Shown here: piece after piece, positions 22,803-34,737 of the stretch | How positions within the stretch are numbered: position 1 is the first letter of the stretch | How the letters are laid out: every line of letters begins with the position of its first letter | NCBI GenBank assembly: GCA_038025085.1 | Contig: CM076154.1 | Span: forward strand, 31,240,501-31,304,500 | Reading direction: 5' to 3' | DNA length: 64,000 bases | From: Tetragonia tetragonoides | Lineage: Eukaryota; Streptophyta; Magnoliopsida; Caryophyllales; Aizoaceae | Notes under the pieces: generated by a model | What the model was told of the DNA's origin: nothing | Database searches by the model: none | Seen by the model: the letters and a program-made list of their open reading frames with translations, nothing else | Position numbers and translations under genes: made by a program

Positions 22803-25800
22803 ATGGACAAATCACAAAACTCCCCTTCTCATGATCTTCTCTCTTCAAACCCAAACCATGAACAAGAACAACCAATCTCTGATCCCTCAAAACATTCTCG
22901 AATTATGGAAAAACTCAAAGCCGCTGTTCTTTTCAGGCTTGCCAAACTCAACCCAAACAAGCCCTTATCTCCTGCTCAAATTGCCACCATTGAACGTCGC
23001 CTTTCAGAAACGTTTCCAGCCTTTTACACTCCCACCCACCTCCCTTATGAAACGGTAACTCTATTTCTCTCTCAATTTTATCATGTTTTTTTTGTTGGGG
23101 TTTTGAGGGTTAATTTCTGAATTTGTTATTGTCATTTTATCATGTTATTTTTTGTTGGGGTTTTGAGGGTTAATTTCTGGATGATTATTGTCATTTTGTC
23201 ATGTTATTTTTTGTTGGGGTTTTGAGGGTTAATTTCTGAATGATTATTGTCATTTTATCATGTTATTATTTCTGCTGGGGTTTTGAGGGTTAATTCTGAA
23301 TTATTACTAATTTTTATTTTATGAAGTTTTTTCTGCTGGGGGTTAATTCTGAATTATCATTATTATTTTATATACATAAGTAATTTATTTATTTTATTCT
23401 GTTTTGTTGGGTATTTGAGGTTTATTGTCTGACTTGTTATTGTTTATATGAATTTTGTTTAGATGATAACGGACACGATTTGGAGGTTGAAGGAGGAAGA
23501 TGGGTCAAGTGAGAATGCAATTTCTGAGTTCATTTTGACAAATTATAAGGGTTTGCCTTGGGCACATAAGAGGTTTTTGAGTCATTATTTGAATAAACTC
23601 TGTGAGACTGGTGAAATTGCGTATACTTCTAGTGGTTGTTATACTTTACCGGAATTAATTCCTCAACCCAGTTCGAAGAAGAAACAGCTGAGGCGAAAAC
23701 CCGGGAGGAAAAGAAAAGAAAGTGTAACTGATGAGGGAAATTTAGGTGGAGGGGTTGAAGAAAATGTGGTTTGTTTTCAAAAGGAAGAGATTCAGACATA
23801 TGTGAAGAATGGTGTTAAACGGAGGAAACTTAGTCCGTTTGAATCTGATGAAGGTGAAAGAACAACGGTTGTTGGGAGAGAGGAGAATATGATTGAAAGT
23901 AATGAAATGCCGGTGATTGAGGGGCGAAATGATGTGTTAGAGCTGGGACTTGAAGATGGAAAAGATAGTAAGCTTGAGAAGCATAATGCTGGGATTGTTG
24001 ATGGGGTTCATAATGGTCTGGTTGTGGGACAAGGTTCATGTGAGGTAAGTCTCTTTCTCTCTCAATTTCACCATGTTTTTTTTTTTCTTTGGTTGGGTTT
24101 TAAAGGGTTAATTTCTGATTTATTATTGTCATGTGATTTTTTGTTGGGTTTTTTAGGGTTAATTTCTGAATTATTATTGTCATTTTATCAATATTTTTGT
24201 TCGGTTTTTAATGTTTAGTTTCTGAATTATTATTGTGTGTATGGATTATGTTTAGATGATAAAAATTGCGATTAAGGAGTTGAATGAGGAAGGTGGGTCA
24301 AGTGAGAATGCAATTTCTGAATATATTTTGACAAATTATGAGGGTTTACCTTGGGCACATAAGAGGATTTTGAGTCATTACTTGAGTAAACTCTGTGAGA
24401 CTGGTGAAGTTGTGTGTATTTCTAGTGGTTGTTATACTTTACCGGCGTTAGTTCCTCATCCTAGTTTGAAGAAGAAACAGCTGAGGCGAAAACTAGGGAG
24501 GAAAAAAAAAGAAAGTGTTGTTGAGGAAGGTAATGTAGGTGGAGGGGAGCTGATGGGAGTTAAAGATAATGGGGATTGCTTTTTAGAGCAGGAGAATCAG
24601 GCATCTCAGAAGAGCCCGGGTAGACGGAGGAGACGTACATTGGTTCTTTCTGATGGAGATGCGGAAGTTCAGGGAACAGAGGTGGTTGTTGGGAGAGAGG
24701 AGAATATGATTGAAAGTAATGAGATGCCGGTGATTGAGGGACGAAATGCTGCGTTAGAACAAATTGGTGGAGATGAAAAAGACGGTGAGCTGGAGAAGCA
24801 TGATGCTGGGACTGTTGATGGGGTTCATGATGGTGCGACTGTGGGAGAAGGTCCGTATGAGGTGCATATGGATGAATCATCTGTAGAGAAAATGGTGCTG
24901 AAGAAATGCCACAGTGAAGGGAGAACTGAAGTTTTTGATGCCATTGAAGAAGGCGAAATGAGAGAAGCAGCTAATGATGGTGACAAAAATATTAATAATA
25001 ATAGTAATAATAATTCGAATGTTGTTATCAAAACTAGTCACGATGAAGAGGTGGTGACCAAAGGAGGATCCAAGGCTTGCTTTCACTGCAACAAAGTGTT
25101 CAGCAGCATCCGCGCCTGCAATGGCCACATGCAAGTCCACGCCCTTAAGAGTAATCGAGATGAAAAAGGGGTGATTAAAGAACGACCAAGCATTTGCCCT
25201 CACTGCAACCAAGGGTTCAGAAACAACAAGGCCCTTGGTGGCCACATAAAAGCCCACATTAAGAAGAACCACCAGCCAAAGAAGCCCAACATTACCACCG
25301 CTGGTGGAAGCCCTAGATCGAACCCACCAAACCCTTGCCTGGACAACCAGCGGCCCATCAAGTGTCACTTTTGCAACAAGGATTTTTGGTCTGAGAAGTC
25401 GTTGTTTAAGCACATGAGGTCCCACCCTGACCATATGCAGCCCCTGGCTGAGCTCAATGGTTATGATCCCTCTGAGCATGATGCTATGGAAGGTAACAAG
25501 GAACAACTGCTGCCTTTGAAAAAACTGCCCACAGAATGCGCAGAGGAAATGAGAACTGATGTATTGGCATTTGATAAAGATCCCAGTGAAGGAAAAAGTG
25601 AACCACATCTGCCTTTGGTTCCATCAACTGAGAAGAATATGCTGCCCACAGAACGTGAAGATGAAGTTAGAACTGAAACATTGAAGTTGGATTCTGAGAG
25701 TAGTCGTGATAATTTGATTCTTGTACCTGTTGAGAGTGTCAACAAGTCAACACTTGCACATACCAAGGGTGACCCTCTCCAGGCTTCAGTGTCGAATATT

Positions 25801-26698
25801 GAAGGTGATGCTCCTTATGAGAGATATAAGAAGTTGGTATCAACGGAGAAGGATTCTAATTCCTGTTCTGCTGCATTGATGATTGTACCTTTTGAGGGAG
25901 AAATTCCTAAACCTGCGGTGAAGAAAGACATTATCTGTGGTTTGACTTCTCTAGTGCCAGGGCAGCCACAAAAGGTGTATCATGCGAGAAAGAGGGTGAA
26001 ACACCGCCAAAACGGACCACCAAACTTGTTAGAAAAATCAATGCCAGCTTCACTGGTTTCATCTGTGGGCCCAAGGGTGATGGAGCATGAACAACTATCT
26101 AAGGTTTCGCCACAGGGAGGTCTTGAGACTGAGGTATTATACTGAATCTCTGTTCTTATCTAAAAGATTTTTTTGTCACTACTGTTTGTTTTACATATTA
26201 TTTATGGCATGGCTGCAAGGTGGTTCTCTGTGTGTTATAACTTATAGACTTATAGGGTGTGTGCATGTATGTGTATATTTGTGAAGGAGGGCATGTGGGT
26301 ACTTGATATGCCAGTGTAGATGAATAGCTTGGAATATTGACTATTTTTTCTTACACAAACCGAGAAGAAATAAGAGGGATGAAACAAGGTTAACTTAATA
26401 AACATGAAAGAAAGAAAAAGAAAAAAGAAAAGGGTATGAGATACATATATAAGGCATGCAAAAATAGGATACTAGCAAGGTGTGGTTTTGTTCAAACTCT
26501 GGTATGGGTTTTGGTATGAGGAATAAAATCAGGGAGGTATGAACACGAAACACGATTCCTCATTATAGTTGTTTGGAATTGGTTCCCCCCCCCCCCCCCC
26601 CGCCCCCCCTATTTTCCTTTTTCGTGACTTAAAGTACAATATCCTCCACTTCAGGCGCCACCCCGTTCTCTGGCAAGTCCATATCCTCACGCTTCCTC

Positions 26699-26730
<32 letters not shown>

Positions 26731-29700
26731 GTCAAAAAATTGGTTTGTAGTTTGCTAAAGTTGAGCTTCTATGTTTCTATTTGTTTCTATTAGGTTCATC
26801 TGATTTTCAAATGGAAGGGTTTTGTTTATCATTTTTGAGCATAATTTGTTTTGGGTCATCGATTAATTACATGCGAATATTGGTGGCGGCTATGGTGGTT
26901 TTAGCAGTTGTGGGACAGCTATGGAGTTGTCAGTGGGTGGCGGTGGTGGCTGTGAGGGAAGGGTTGGCGCTGGTGGGTGGTGAGGAGGGAAGGAGATGAC
27001 AGCCATGGTTACGGGGGAAAAAAAGAGAGGAAAATATGATATTAGGGGGGTGGGCATCAGCAAGTCCTTAGGGGGGGTGAGAAACAAAAACCTTGGGGTT
27101 TTGAGTATGGGTTTGGGATGAGCAGATTTCCAATACAATTAATGTATTGGTATCAGAATGGGAAACCAAAAGTTGATACCTGTAAAAGCCTGAAACAAGG
27201 AGGCCTAAGTTGTAGGGATGGTTTTTTGTAGTTTTAGTAGATTTCTGACTAGTATATTACACTCTTCATGAATGAGAACAAGTGCCTTTTCTTCCATGTG
27301 TGGATGTCTATGCAAAACGATTTTATCTCAGCTCTTGTGACCAAATCATCGCATGTTGTAAATCTGTTTATGAAGTTTCAACTTAGTAACTACCATGTAA
27401 ATGTCGATTCCTGATTCGATTTGCTTGGTTTCTGGTATGTTGCACAGTATTTGTCCTATTGAGGTGATGTTTTTCACAAGTAGCTCAAATTATGACTCTC
27501 AATATCAATGATAAGGCATAAAAACTTCAGTTATGCTTCCAGATGCAGTCTTATTTATCAATGATTGCTAGTTCTTGTGTACTATGTTGATTGCTGGTTC
27601 CAACCCAAGTGTCCATTGCTTGGCAAAAGTAGCCCACTTTGTATTGTTTTTGACATGATGTCATTGCCATAATATCATTGCAAAATATCTTTTTTAAAGT
27701 AGTTAAACGAAAAGAACTTTTTGCTTGTGTGTTGCTGTTTCCCAGAATAAATGTTCCACTTTGTGATGTGTTGAACCTCAATGAAATATCCATTACTGAA
27801 GGATAGTATCTGAAAGTTGAAGTGTAAAATAACTTGAACTACCCCCCTCCCCCCACCCCACAAACCCAAAAAAGAGAAAAAAATGAAATAAGGAAGAGGC
27901 TAAGTGGAAAGAGCGATAAAAGGAACCCAGCAATTATTTGGACTATCTCAATATATTAAGTAAGATTGTTATTTTTGGCAAGTGGAGAAAACAACTACAT
28001 ATCATGTTTATTTCCCAGTTTGATGTGCTAACACTGTTGGTACGAAATTTTCAGCATAATTCGACAGTGTTAGATTCTTCAGAACTCAAGGATTCCTCTC
28101 CTCAATGTCAGCAAGCTTACAAACCATCTAAACATGGACCAACTCCTATGATTTCTCTCGAGGTTGGTTCCATTGATCATGATTCCAAAAAACAGAAGTT
28201 GCGTTCAGAGTCTTCGCATTCTACTGATCCTCGGCCAATAGAAGATGATGAATTTAATATAACTCTGAAGCAGGTAAAACAGAAGCTTTCATTGAAGTCG
28301 GGTGCAAAGCTGCAGATTGAACTGCCAAACTCAGAAAATCCTTCAAAATTGACGCCACAGAGAGGCAAAGAAGTGACCTTCACTAATAGAAATCAGATGC
28401 AAGGGCAGCAGCAGCAGCCAAAGAGGCAAAATCAGTCATGGGGCCCAATTCATAATATTGAACCAGATACTTTTTTAGCTCCTGAAAGTCAGATTTTGTC
28501 GTCATCTCAACTGGAGAAAGGGAAAGATCAAGAGCGTCAACAGAAAGGAGAAGGTCAGGATCAAGGAAGCTCTCCTATTGTAGAACTGACTGCAGAAACT
28601 TTTTCTGTAGATAATCACCACCATGAATTGGGAGAATTGAGGGAGAAGTGGCACACAAGTGGAGACCATGTTCTTTGTTCTGAGCCTGGGCAAGCAATGA
28701 AAATCAATTTAAGTGAGTCATCACTGACTCAGAATAACAATGGAGAGAAAGAAGGCCAGAAACTGCAGCATAGTAAGATGGGTGAAGTTGATTATTGTGA
28801 TCCAGAGCCAGTAACAATAACGGAGGAAAAGGTGCTCTCCGATGATCAGCAATTGCAGTCTATGGAAAAGCAGAGAACGGAACCAAAAAGAGAGGCCCCA
28901 GGAGGGACTCCAAAAGCAATACGTGCCTGTGATTGTGTTCCTGCAGAGCCTTCACCCTCATTGTGTCATGATGAGCGAAATGTACGCACACGGAATCAGA
29001 GTTCCCAGCAGAAAATTCAACAACCAAAGTCGATAGACCAAGGTAAGCATCCAAAACATAAGGAAGCAACAAATGAAGAAGCGGCGTCCATGATTATGAA
29101 GGAAGGCCAGGGACAAAAAAATGAACAATCATCTGAGCAGCAAAACATACGGCTACAGAAATGCCGAGGAAGGCCTCGGAAGCATAAAGGAGAAACCAAA
29201 GATGCTGCAACTTCATTGGGTTTGCCTCGTCAGCAGCAAGAGGAGCTGTCAGAATCAGCATCTGTTCAGCATTCTCGACAGAAAAACGAACAGTCAAAGA
29301 AACAGATAGGAGCCACCGTGGAAAATGGCGCAATGCCTCTGAATTTGCATGATCAACAGCAAGAGGAGCCATCTAAACCAAGAACCCCTCATTTCGGATT
29401 TACGCTATCGGGTAAAGTCAAGAAAGATGGCCGAGGAAGGCCAAGGAAACAGATAGAAGTAGCTGTAGAAGCTGTACCTGCTCCTCTAAGTTTACATGAT
29501 CAGCAGCAACAAGTCTCATCTAAACCGGAAACTCATCATCTGACTGAGACAGATGGCCAAGGCCCGCCAATGAACGAGAAGGAATCAACCATAGCAGTTA
29601 CGGAAGCTCGCCTAGTGCATGATCAACCAGCAACTTATCAGCTGGAAAAGAAAGATAGTCCAAGCAAAGAAAAAGAAGGGACTAAAGAAGATGTGGCAGT

Positions 29701-30916
29701 TGCACTAAATTTGCTTGATCAACAGCAAGAAGAGTGTTCTCCTCCGAATTCGCATGATCAGAAGCAAGAACCTGAACCCGCAACTTATCAACTGAGAAGT
29801 AAAGTTGGCCGAGGAAGACCCGAGGAACTAGAAGCAACTACAGATGTTGCAGCTGTGCCAAATTTGCATACTCAGCAACAGGAAGAGACATCTGAACCGG
29901 CAACTAAAAAAAATAAAGATGGCAGACGAAGGCCAAGGAAGCAGAAAGAAGTGACCATGGAAAACTTGACTGCTCCCTCTAATTTCCAGGACCAACAGCA
30001 AGAATGGCCAGCTCCCCCCAACTTCCATGACCAACAAAAAGAAGAGCCAGCTAACCCCAATTTGCAGTACCAGCAACAAGAAGGGCCATCTGAACCACCA
30101 ATCTCTCAGCTTAAGAAGACAGATGGCCTAGGAAGGCGAAGGAAACAGAATGAAGGCACCACTAAAGATGTGGCAACTGTGATAAATTTGCATGTTCAGC
30201 ACCAAGAAAGGCCTGTTGAACAGTCTTCTCATCAGCTAATCAAGAAAGATGGTCAAAGGCTAAGGAAACACAATGAAGCAACTCTAGAAGATGGGGCCAC
30301 TCCACGAAGTTATCACAATCAGCGGCAAGATGGGCCACCTAAACCAGCAATTCATACATCTCAAGTAGCTTCCTCTGTATCGTGTCAGCTTGATCAGAAG
30401 AAAAGTCAGCAACACGAATTCAACTGCAAAGTTAGTTGTCCTGATTCTGAGGTATCTGCAACTTCAAAAGCACCAGTTTCCCGAGTTACTCGGTCTAGCC
30501 AGCTGCGAAGGATTCAAAAGGAACATGGGCAAGATGAGGCTTGCAAACCAGAAGCTGCAACAACATTCTCTGACTCTCAAACTGGTTTAGGGAAGCCTCC
30601 CAACTCACGACCTGCTTCAGCAGTCTCAAACAATGAATCTCATCAGCAACAAAAGGAGCATAAACCATATGAGGTGGAGAAACAGCTTCAATCATCTGAT
30701 GAGCAACCTGAGGAGTTACAATATGAAGTTCATGGTGCGCCTTCTGAACCAGAACCAATAATGATAGTCTCACATGATGAGGAGAATCAAGGGAAATTAA
30801 GAGACCAAGAGACTGTTCCTAATCAAAAGCCGGCTAAAGTGAAGCCCATACAGGTTCCCCTCTCCTCGAAAGATCAGTTGCGCTCAAGGACTAAATGCCA
30901 CTCTCAGGATGGCTGA
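22803..30916 (+). CDS. Chromatin protein with two GH1 domains, three C2H2 fingers and AT-hooks (4 exons)
   Basis: Exons 22803-23054, 23463-24044, 24256-26133 and 28055-30916 join in phase 0 with GT/AG borders to give about 1,857 residues. Residues 1-84 lead into a linker-histone globular domain (near 80-150: MITDTIWRLKEEDGSSENAI, AHKRFLSHYLNKLCETGE). A second copy lies near 279-345 (GSSENAISEYILTNYEGLPW). Three C2H2 fingers follow near 553-575 (CFHCNKVFSSIRACNGHMQVH pattern), 592-614 (with NKALGGHIKAH, close to the plant QALGGH type) and 648-670. The exon-4 tail is rich in Gln, Pro and Lys, with AT-hooks (CRGRPRKHK, DGRGRPRKQ) and degenerate ones. Plant HON4/HMGA-like proteins combine a GH1 domain with AT-hooks; adding fingers and a second GH1 is unusual. 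It is expected in the nucleus, binding linker or AT-rich DNA. The exon 3-4 junction spans a 1.9-kb intron and is inferred. Confidence 0.8.
23075..23345 (+). repeat. Intron-1 minisatellite, ~60-bp unit, about five copies
   Basis: The segment GGGGTTTTGAGGGTTAATTT recurs at 23097, 23157, 23216 and 23277, and in part at 23338, each followed by CTGAAT(T/G) and TATTGTCATTTT. Intron 2 (24045-24255) contains related copies, showing that intron sequence was carried along in the exon duplication. Confidence 0.92.
23463..25050 (+). repeat. Exon-scale tandem duplication, ~793-bp offset
   Basis: Exon 2 (23463-24044) and the start of exon 3 (from 24256) are alignable along nearly their whole length. Shared blocks include GSSENAISE, YLTLP-like SSGCYTLP, KKKQLRRK, GREENMIESNEMPVIEGRN and DGVH. 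Both begin with an ATG-coded Met directly after the 3' splice site. Only the second copy continues into the zinc fingers. Confidence 0.93.
26134..28054 (+). other. Intron 3 of the GH1/zinc-finger gene
   Basis: The donor GAG|GTATTA and acceptor TTTTCAG|CAT keep phase 0. The intron holds a C-run (26583-26608), a second C-run followed by CT repeats (26699-26730), a G-rich stretch near 26880-27060 and no recognisable gene. A shorter message could retain the intron start, since a TGA lies at 26143. Confidence 0.65.
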
Positions 30917-31652
30917 GAAGTTTATCTACCTTTTCTGTAGCTCAGGTAAATGTTATCTTAATCACTCTTGAAGTAAACTAAACACTTGGGTTCATTGCAT
31001 CCAATATCACAACAAATTTTGATCTTGTGGTTAATCTTGGAGATTATTCTTTCAGCAGTCAACCCTATCAAATTTTGAACTCTTTCATCTAATCAATACC
31101 TAATCTTGGCCAATCTTTAGTAGGAACTCTGAAGTTCATTTAAAGCATGAATAGCCAACTTCTTGGAAATCTGTATTTGTTTTGAGAAGTACAATATTTT
31201 TTAGATAGTGTGGATATTCGGGCTTTGCCGACTAATCCCACGTGCCCTGAAGTTATGTTTTGCCCGACTAATATGTATCTATTTCGATACGTACAAAATT
31301 GAAGTGACTAATTGGGATATCAATTAACCTTAGTTTATATGACACTATACAAGTGACTTTTTTTTCCTCGCTTAATGGAGGGAGTATTATAAAGTTTATA
31401 CTCTGTGACTGTGACCTTTTCTGAGGTTGCATGCACTAGTCCCTAGGTGAAATTCTTATAGCATTTGTTAGTCTTAAAGGTAGAGAATGTGAGCTTCAAT
31501 GCTTTGATATTCTTCATAGTGTTACACCTTTTCTCCGATGCTAAATCATATTGAAAAAGTATTTCCCTGTCATTACCCTTAAAAATATGAGGTCGTGCAT
31601 GTCTGCTTTTATGAGGGAGTGTATGATTTGAGAACTTTTTTTTTTTTTTTTT
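30917..31652 (+). other. 3' flank / possible 3' UTR intron
   Basis: A GT-AG-like donor (GCTCAG|GTAAATG at 30945) follows the stop by about 30 bases. The rest is AT-rich. TGGAGGGAGTATTA near 31376 is a single Stowaway-like terminus without a partner. A T-run lies near 31637-31655. Confidence 0.4.
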
Positions 31653-31677
31653 TTGAAAAAAGTGATGACCAGTTTAA

Positions 31678-32011
31678 CTGAAATCCGTTACAGTTGCGCA
31701 GCTTGGACCATCCATCAGAATAAATTGATTCATCCAGAACAGTGTCACATAGTATGCTGTACGTGTCGTGAACGAGTACGGGAACATAATTCGCTGCCTA
31801 AGTTGTGCAGTCCTTTAGGGAGGGGTTCAGCGAATTGTGTTCTCAGTATGCAGTACGACAATTTGGGAACACAGTTTGCAGGGGGCCGAGCGATATGTGA
31901 CACTGATCCAGAAATTCACTTCAGAGTTTTGCGTTTGCAAATCCCTGAGTATGATGGTCCTTGCTTAGTGAAATTCCCTGGTACCGAGTTAAATCGCTAT
32001 AAGGATGATGA
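31678..32011 (+). CDS. Unidentified exon-like open block
   Basis: After a plausible acceptor (TCCGTTACAG at about 31694) one frame stays open across some 330 bp, with protein such as IHQNKLIHPEQCHIVCCTCR and RLQIPEYDGPCLVKFPGTEL. The block ends at a possible donor GATGAG|GTTGGT (32011). Joined to 32513-32597 in phase 0 it reads KDDEDDNSATTKLSKQ and stops at ASYEEAINYR. It has no family I recognise. It may be downstream exons of the GH1/zinc-finger transcript (an alternative 3' end), a separate small gene, or chance. Confidence 0.3.
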
Positions 32012-32512
32012 GGTTGGTTTACTCAGTTATTCACAAAGTGGGTGGTAGGTCAAACCTTTCATTCTGCTCATGAACTTGCAAGAGGCTCTCCACTTGGTGA
32101 ACCACTGTCAGCCGTTTGTTTCTTGCCTTCTTGGTGTGCAAAGTTGTTAACTTGTAAACATGATGAGTAAACAAAAGTACGTTTTCTATTTTATTTTTTA
32201 TTTTTGGGTTTCGTTCCTTCAGTATATAAAAGTCAACCCAAGATAAATTAATGAAATTCTGCAGAAAATTAAAATGTTATTTTGTAACTGTACAGCTGAT
32301 GCATGTTGGTGATTGAAGCATTGAAAACTTGACAGCATACATTCTTGGCAGGGTTTGTACTTCTCTAGTTGTTGCATCATGTATGATTAGTTTCCATGGA
32401 AGTATCATGCCATTGATGTGTCTAGGGCTACGGTTACACATGCGTTTTCTGTAACAAGTTCTTTGACATGCATACTTATTCCATCTGTTCTCTGACCCCT
32501 AGCATTTCTGCA

Positions 32513-32600
32513 GGATGACAATAGTGCAACAACAAAGCTGAGCAAGCAGAGCAAAAGTTGGCTGAAGGCATCATACGAAGAAGCTATTAACTATAGGTAG
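32513..32600 (+). CDS. Possible terminal exon (DDNSATTKLSKQ)
   Basis: Acceptor TTTCTGCAG precedes GATGACAATAGTGC. The frame gives DDNSATTKLSKQSKSWLKAS and then YEEAINYR, with a TAG stop at 32598-32600. The stop falls exactly where a TAGGGGTGTAA-type hAT terminus begins, so the reading may have been truncated by a mobile element. Assignment is speculative. Confidence 0.25.
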
Positions 32601-32660
32601 GGGTGTAACCGAGTCGAGCCCGAGCCAAGCTGATTTTGGGCTGTCTCTTGGTGGCCGTTC
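32598..32660. mobile_element. Solo hAT-MITE-like terminus
   Basis: GGTAGGGGTGTAACCGAGTC followed by GAGCCCGAGCCAAGC resembles the left end of the element at 50963. No matching right end was found within 500 bp. Confidence 0.4.
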
Positions 32661-34356
32661 TAAATCATGTACATATATGATGTAACTGATCCAACTCTCC
32701 TCAAGATAGTATCAGAAGACACATGTATTAATGTATTTCCAAGACCCAGATGTTATCTATTGTACTCGTTTTTGCAATATCCTACATGGACTTTGGTCAA
32801 CAAAATGCTTCCAACCAAAATTCTGTTCCCATTTGGTAGTAGTTTCTCATGGGAAGAAAAAGGCCTTTCATTGGGTTTCTTATTCCTCTACTGTTGTTTC
32901 CATGTTAGCCAAAATATGTTTTTCTTTTCTTATCATATTCAAAATGCAAAACATTTAATTTTGGTATATTATTTCACTCTGTAGCTGCGAATTGACAGCC
33001 TCTCTTATGTTTTTCTCTTTGACAGTAGTCAAGAACATTTACAGTATCAACCAAAGGAGGTAGCCTTAGTAAATCCGCTGACCTGACAAAGACTCTAGGG
33101 CAATGCTTAATAGAATTACAATGGGAGTGACCCAATAAAAGATGAATTATTATGCTCATTATAGAATTTGAATCTAGTCTCTGGTTCTATTATACCAGGG
33201 AATCGGGTACTGCTAGGTTTAATCCGCGTGTAGTATACACAAACATATCCGTGGTTAACATGCAACATCCTATTGGCTAGCATTAGTGACTTAAACAATA
33301 AAGCTAAAATGAGTGTCATTTGAATTTTAAAAAGACATTGAGCGAAAATTCAAAAACTTGCTAGGGTTAGGAGGAATATTAGAGGGGAACTTAAATTATT
33401 GAGGGTTTTACTCAAATCCAACGGGTTTGGAAGAATTTTGGCTAGAAATTTTTTTGCAAGATTTATTTTTTTTGCCCCTAATTGCGTTAGCTTATCCAGG
33501 CATAACTTTGAAGTTTTCATCCACCCTACCTCCAATTAAAAACTACAGCCACAACTCATCTCAAACTTTGATTTGGGTAGAAATACCTTGTCCCCCAATA
33601 TTGTTGGACAAAGCCCTCAGTTATAGCACTAAATCTTCAGTTTCAATCGAAGAGTAAAGCTTGGTCTATCGAAAACAATCATCAATTACGTCAATCCTGT
33701 GAGAAGTAGTTGTGGTCCATTCAAAACTGCTGAAACAAAATATTTTCCAGCGATAACCAGTTCCTCGAGGGAGAAATTTCAAGTAACTCGGATGCATAAT
33801 TGATCATGTACATGTGTTACTACAAGACATTCATTATTATGTGGAGTTGTTAACTTTTTACTAGACAACGCCAAACAATTTGAAGGTAACTATCGACATT
33901 ATCGTTGTTAAGTTCATACAAAATTACCTGCACTTCTCACAAATAATCAGTATCCAAAGACCTTTTTACCGTTGTTCATTTTCTTCCTCGCAACTATATC
34001 GTGTAATTATTTTGTTTAGTATAATGTGAGTCTGATTCTCGGGTTTTTGGTGTTCGGCTTGAGAATTGATGGATTTACGCGCCGGCGACCTTTGTAAAGG
34101 TCGGTTTGGAAATACAGAAAGAAGTCTCCACCTTGTTATGACCCAAACAAGGATGAGCTCCAAAAGAAAAGGGTTTAACATAAGATTTAAAAGAAAATCT
34201 TTAAGAAACCCAAAAATGATTTCACTGCGATTAGGCAAGAAAAACCTTTGGCTTGTCTGCAAATACAAAGATTTCGTGTCAAGGTTTAGGTTAGAAGGTG
34301 CAGATGTGACGTTGGCTCGTTTCCTCTGTATATTAAGTACGAGCTCTTAACTAATA
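32661..34356. other. Unassigned intergenic DNA
   Basis: No credible gene. Short open frames near 33427-33657 and 34066-34350 lack recognisable motifs and codon continuity. Confidence 0.45.
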
Positions 34357-34735
34357 CTTCCTCCGGGTCTACGGAAATCTTGACGTTTGGAAAATATGAC
34401 TAATATTAAGGAAAACACATTTTAGCACAAAAAAATCCAAATTTACCCTTAAATAAGCACATGAGGTATTAAGAGAGAGAAAATAATATCTTAGTGGATA
34501 TTTATTACTTTCCTTGCTTTTGTATTACTTTCCTTGCTATTGTATTACTTTCCTTACTTTTGTAGCTAGTGGTGTGAGAATTTTTTTTTTTTATTTCCTT
34601 GCACATAGGGGTGAGAAGGTGGGAGGGGTAAAACAGTAAAGGATGCTCAAATATATTACCATATAAGGACACGTAAAGGTTTCCATGATCTAAACATAAG
34701 TGAAAAGCGTAAAGATTTCTGTGGACCGGAGGGAG
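34357..34735. mobile_element. Stowaway-like MITE, 379 bp
   Basis: The left end CTTCCTCCGGGTCTACGGAA and the right end, read inward, CTCCCTCCGGTCCACAGAAA are inverted and continue matching through AATCTT.ACG.TTT. TA flanks both sides (34355-34356 and 34736-34737). Inside, TATTACTTTCCTTGCTTTTG repeats three to four times (34500-34562). Confidence 0.88.
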
Positions 34736-34737
34736 TA

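Noticed and set aside
24877..25608. 243-codon minus-strand open frame
   Set aside because: It lies antisense to the zinc-finger exon and is a by-product of its codon bias; no recognisable domain.
29094..30079. Several minus-strand frames rich in Leu/Val/Ser
   Set aside because: Antisense shadows of the Gln-rich exon 4 repeats.
31376..31390. Single Stowaway-like end (GGAGGGAGTATTA)
   Set aside because: No inverted partner was found within a plausible distance, so no element was called.
33427..34350. Short open frames on both strands
   Set aside because: No motif, no splice context and no repeat structure; treated as chance.
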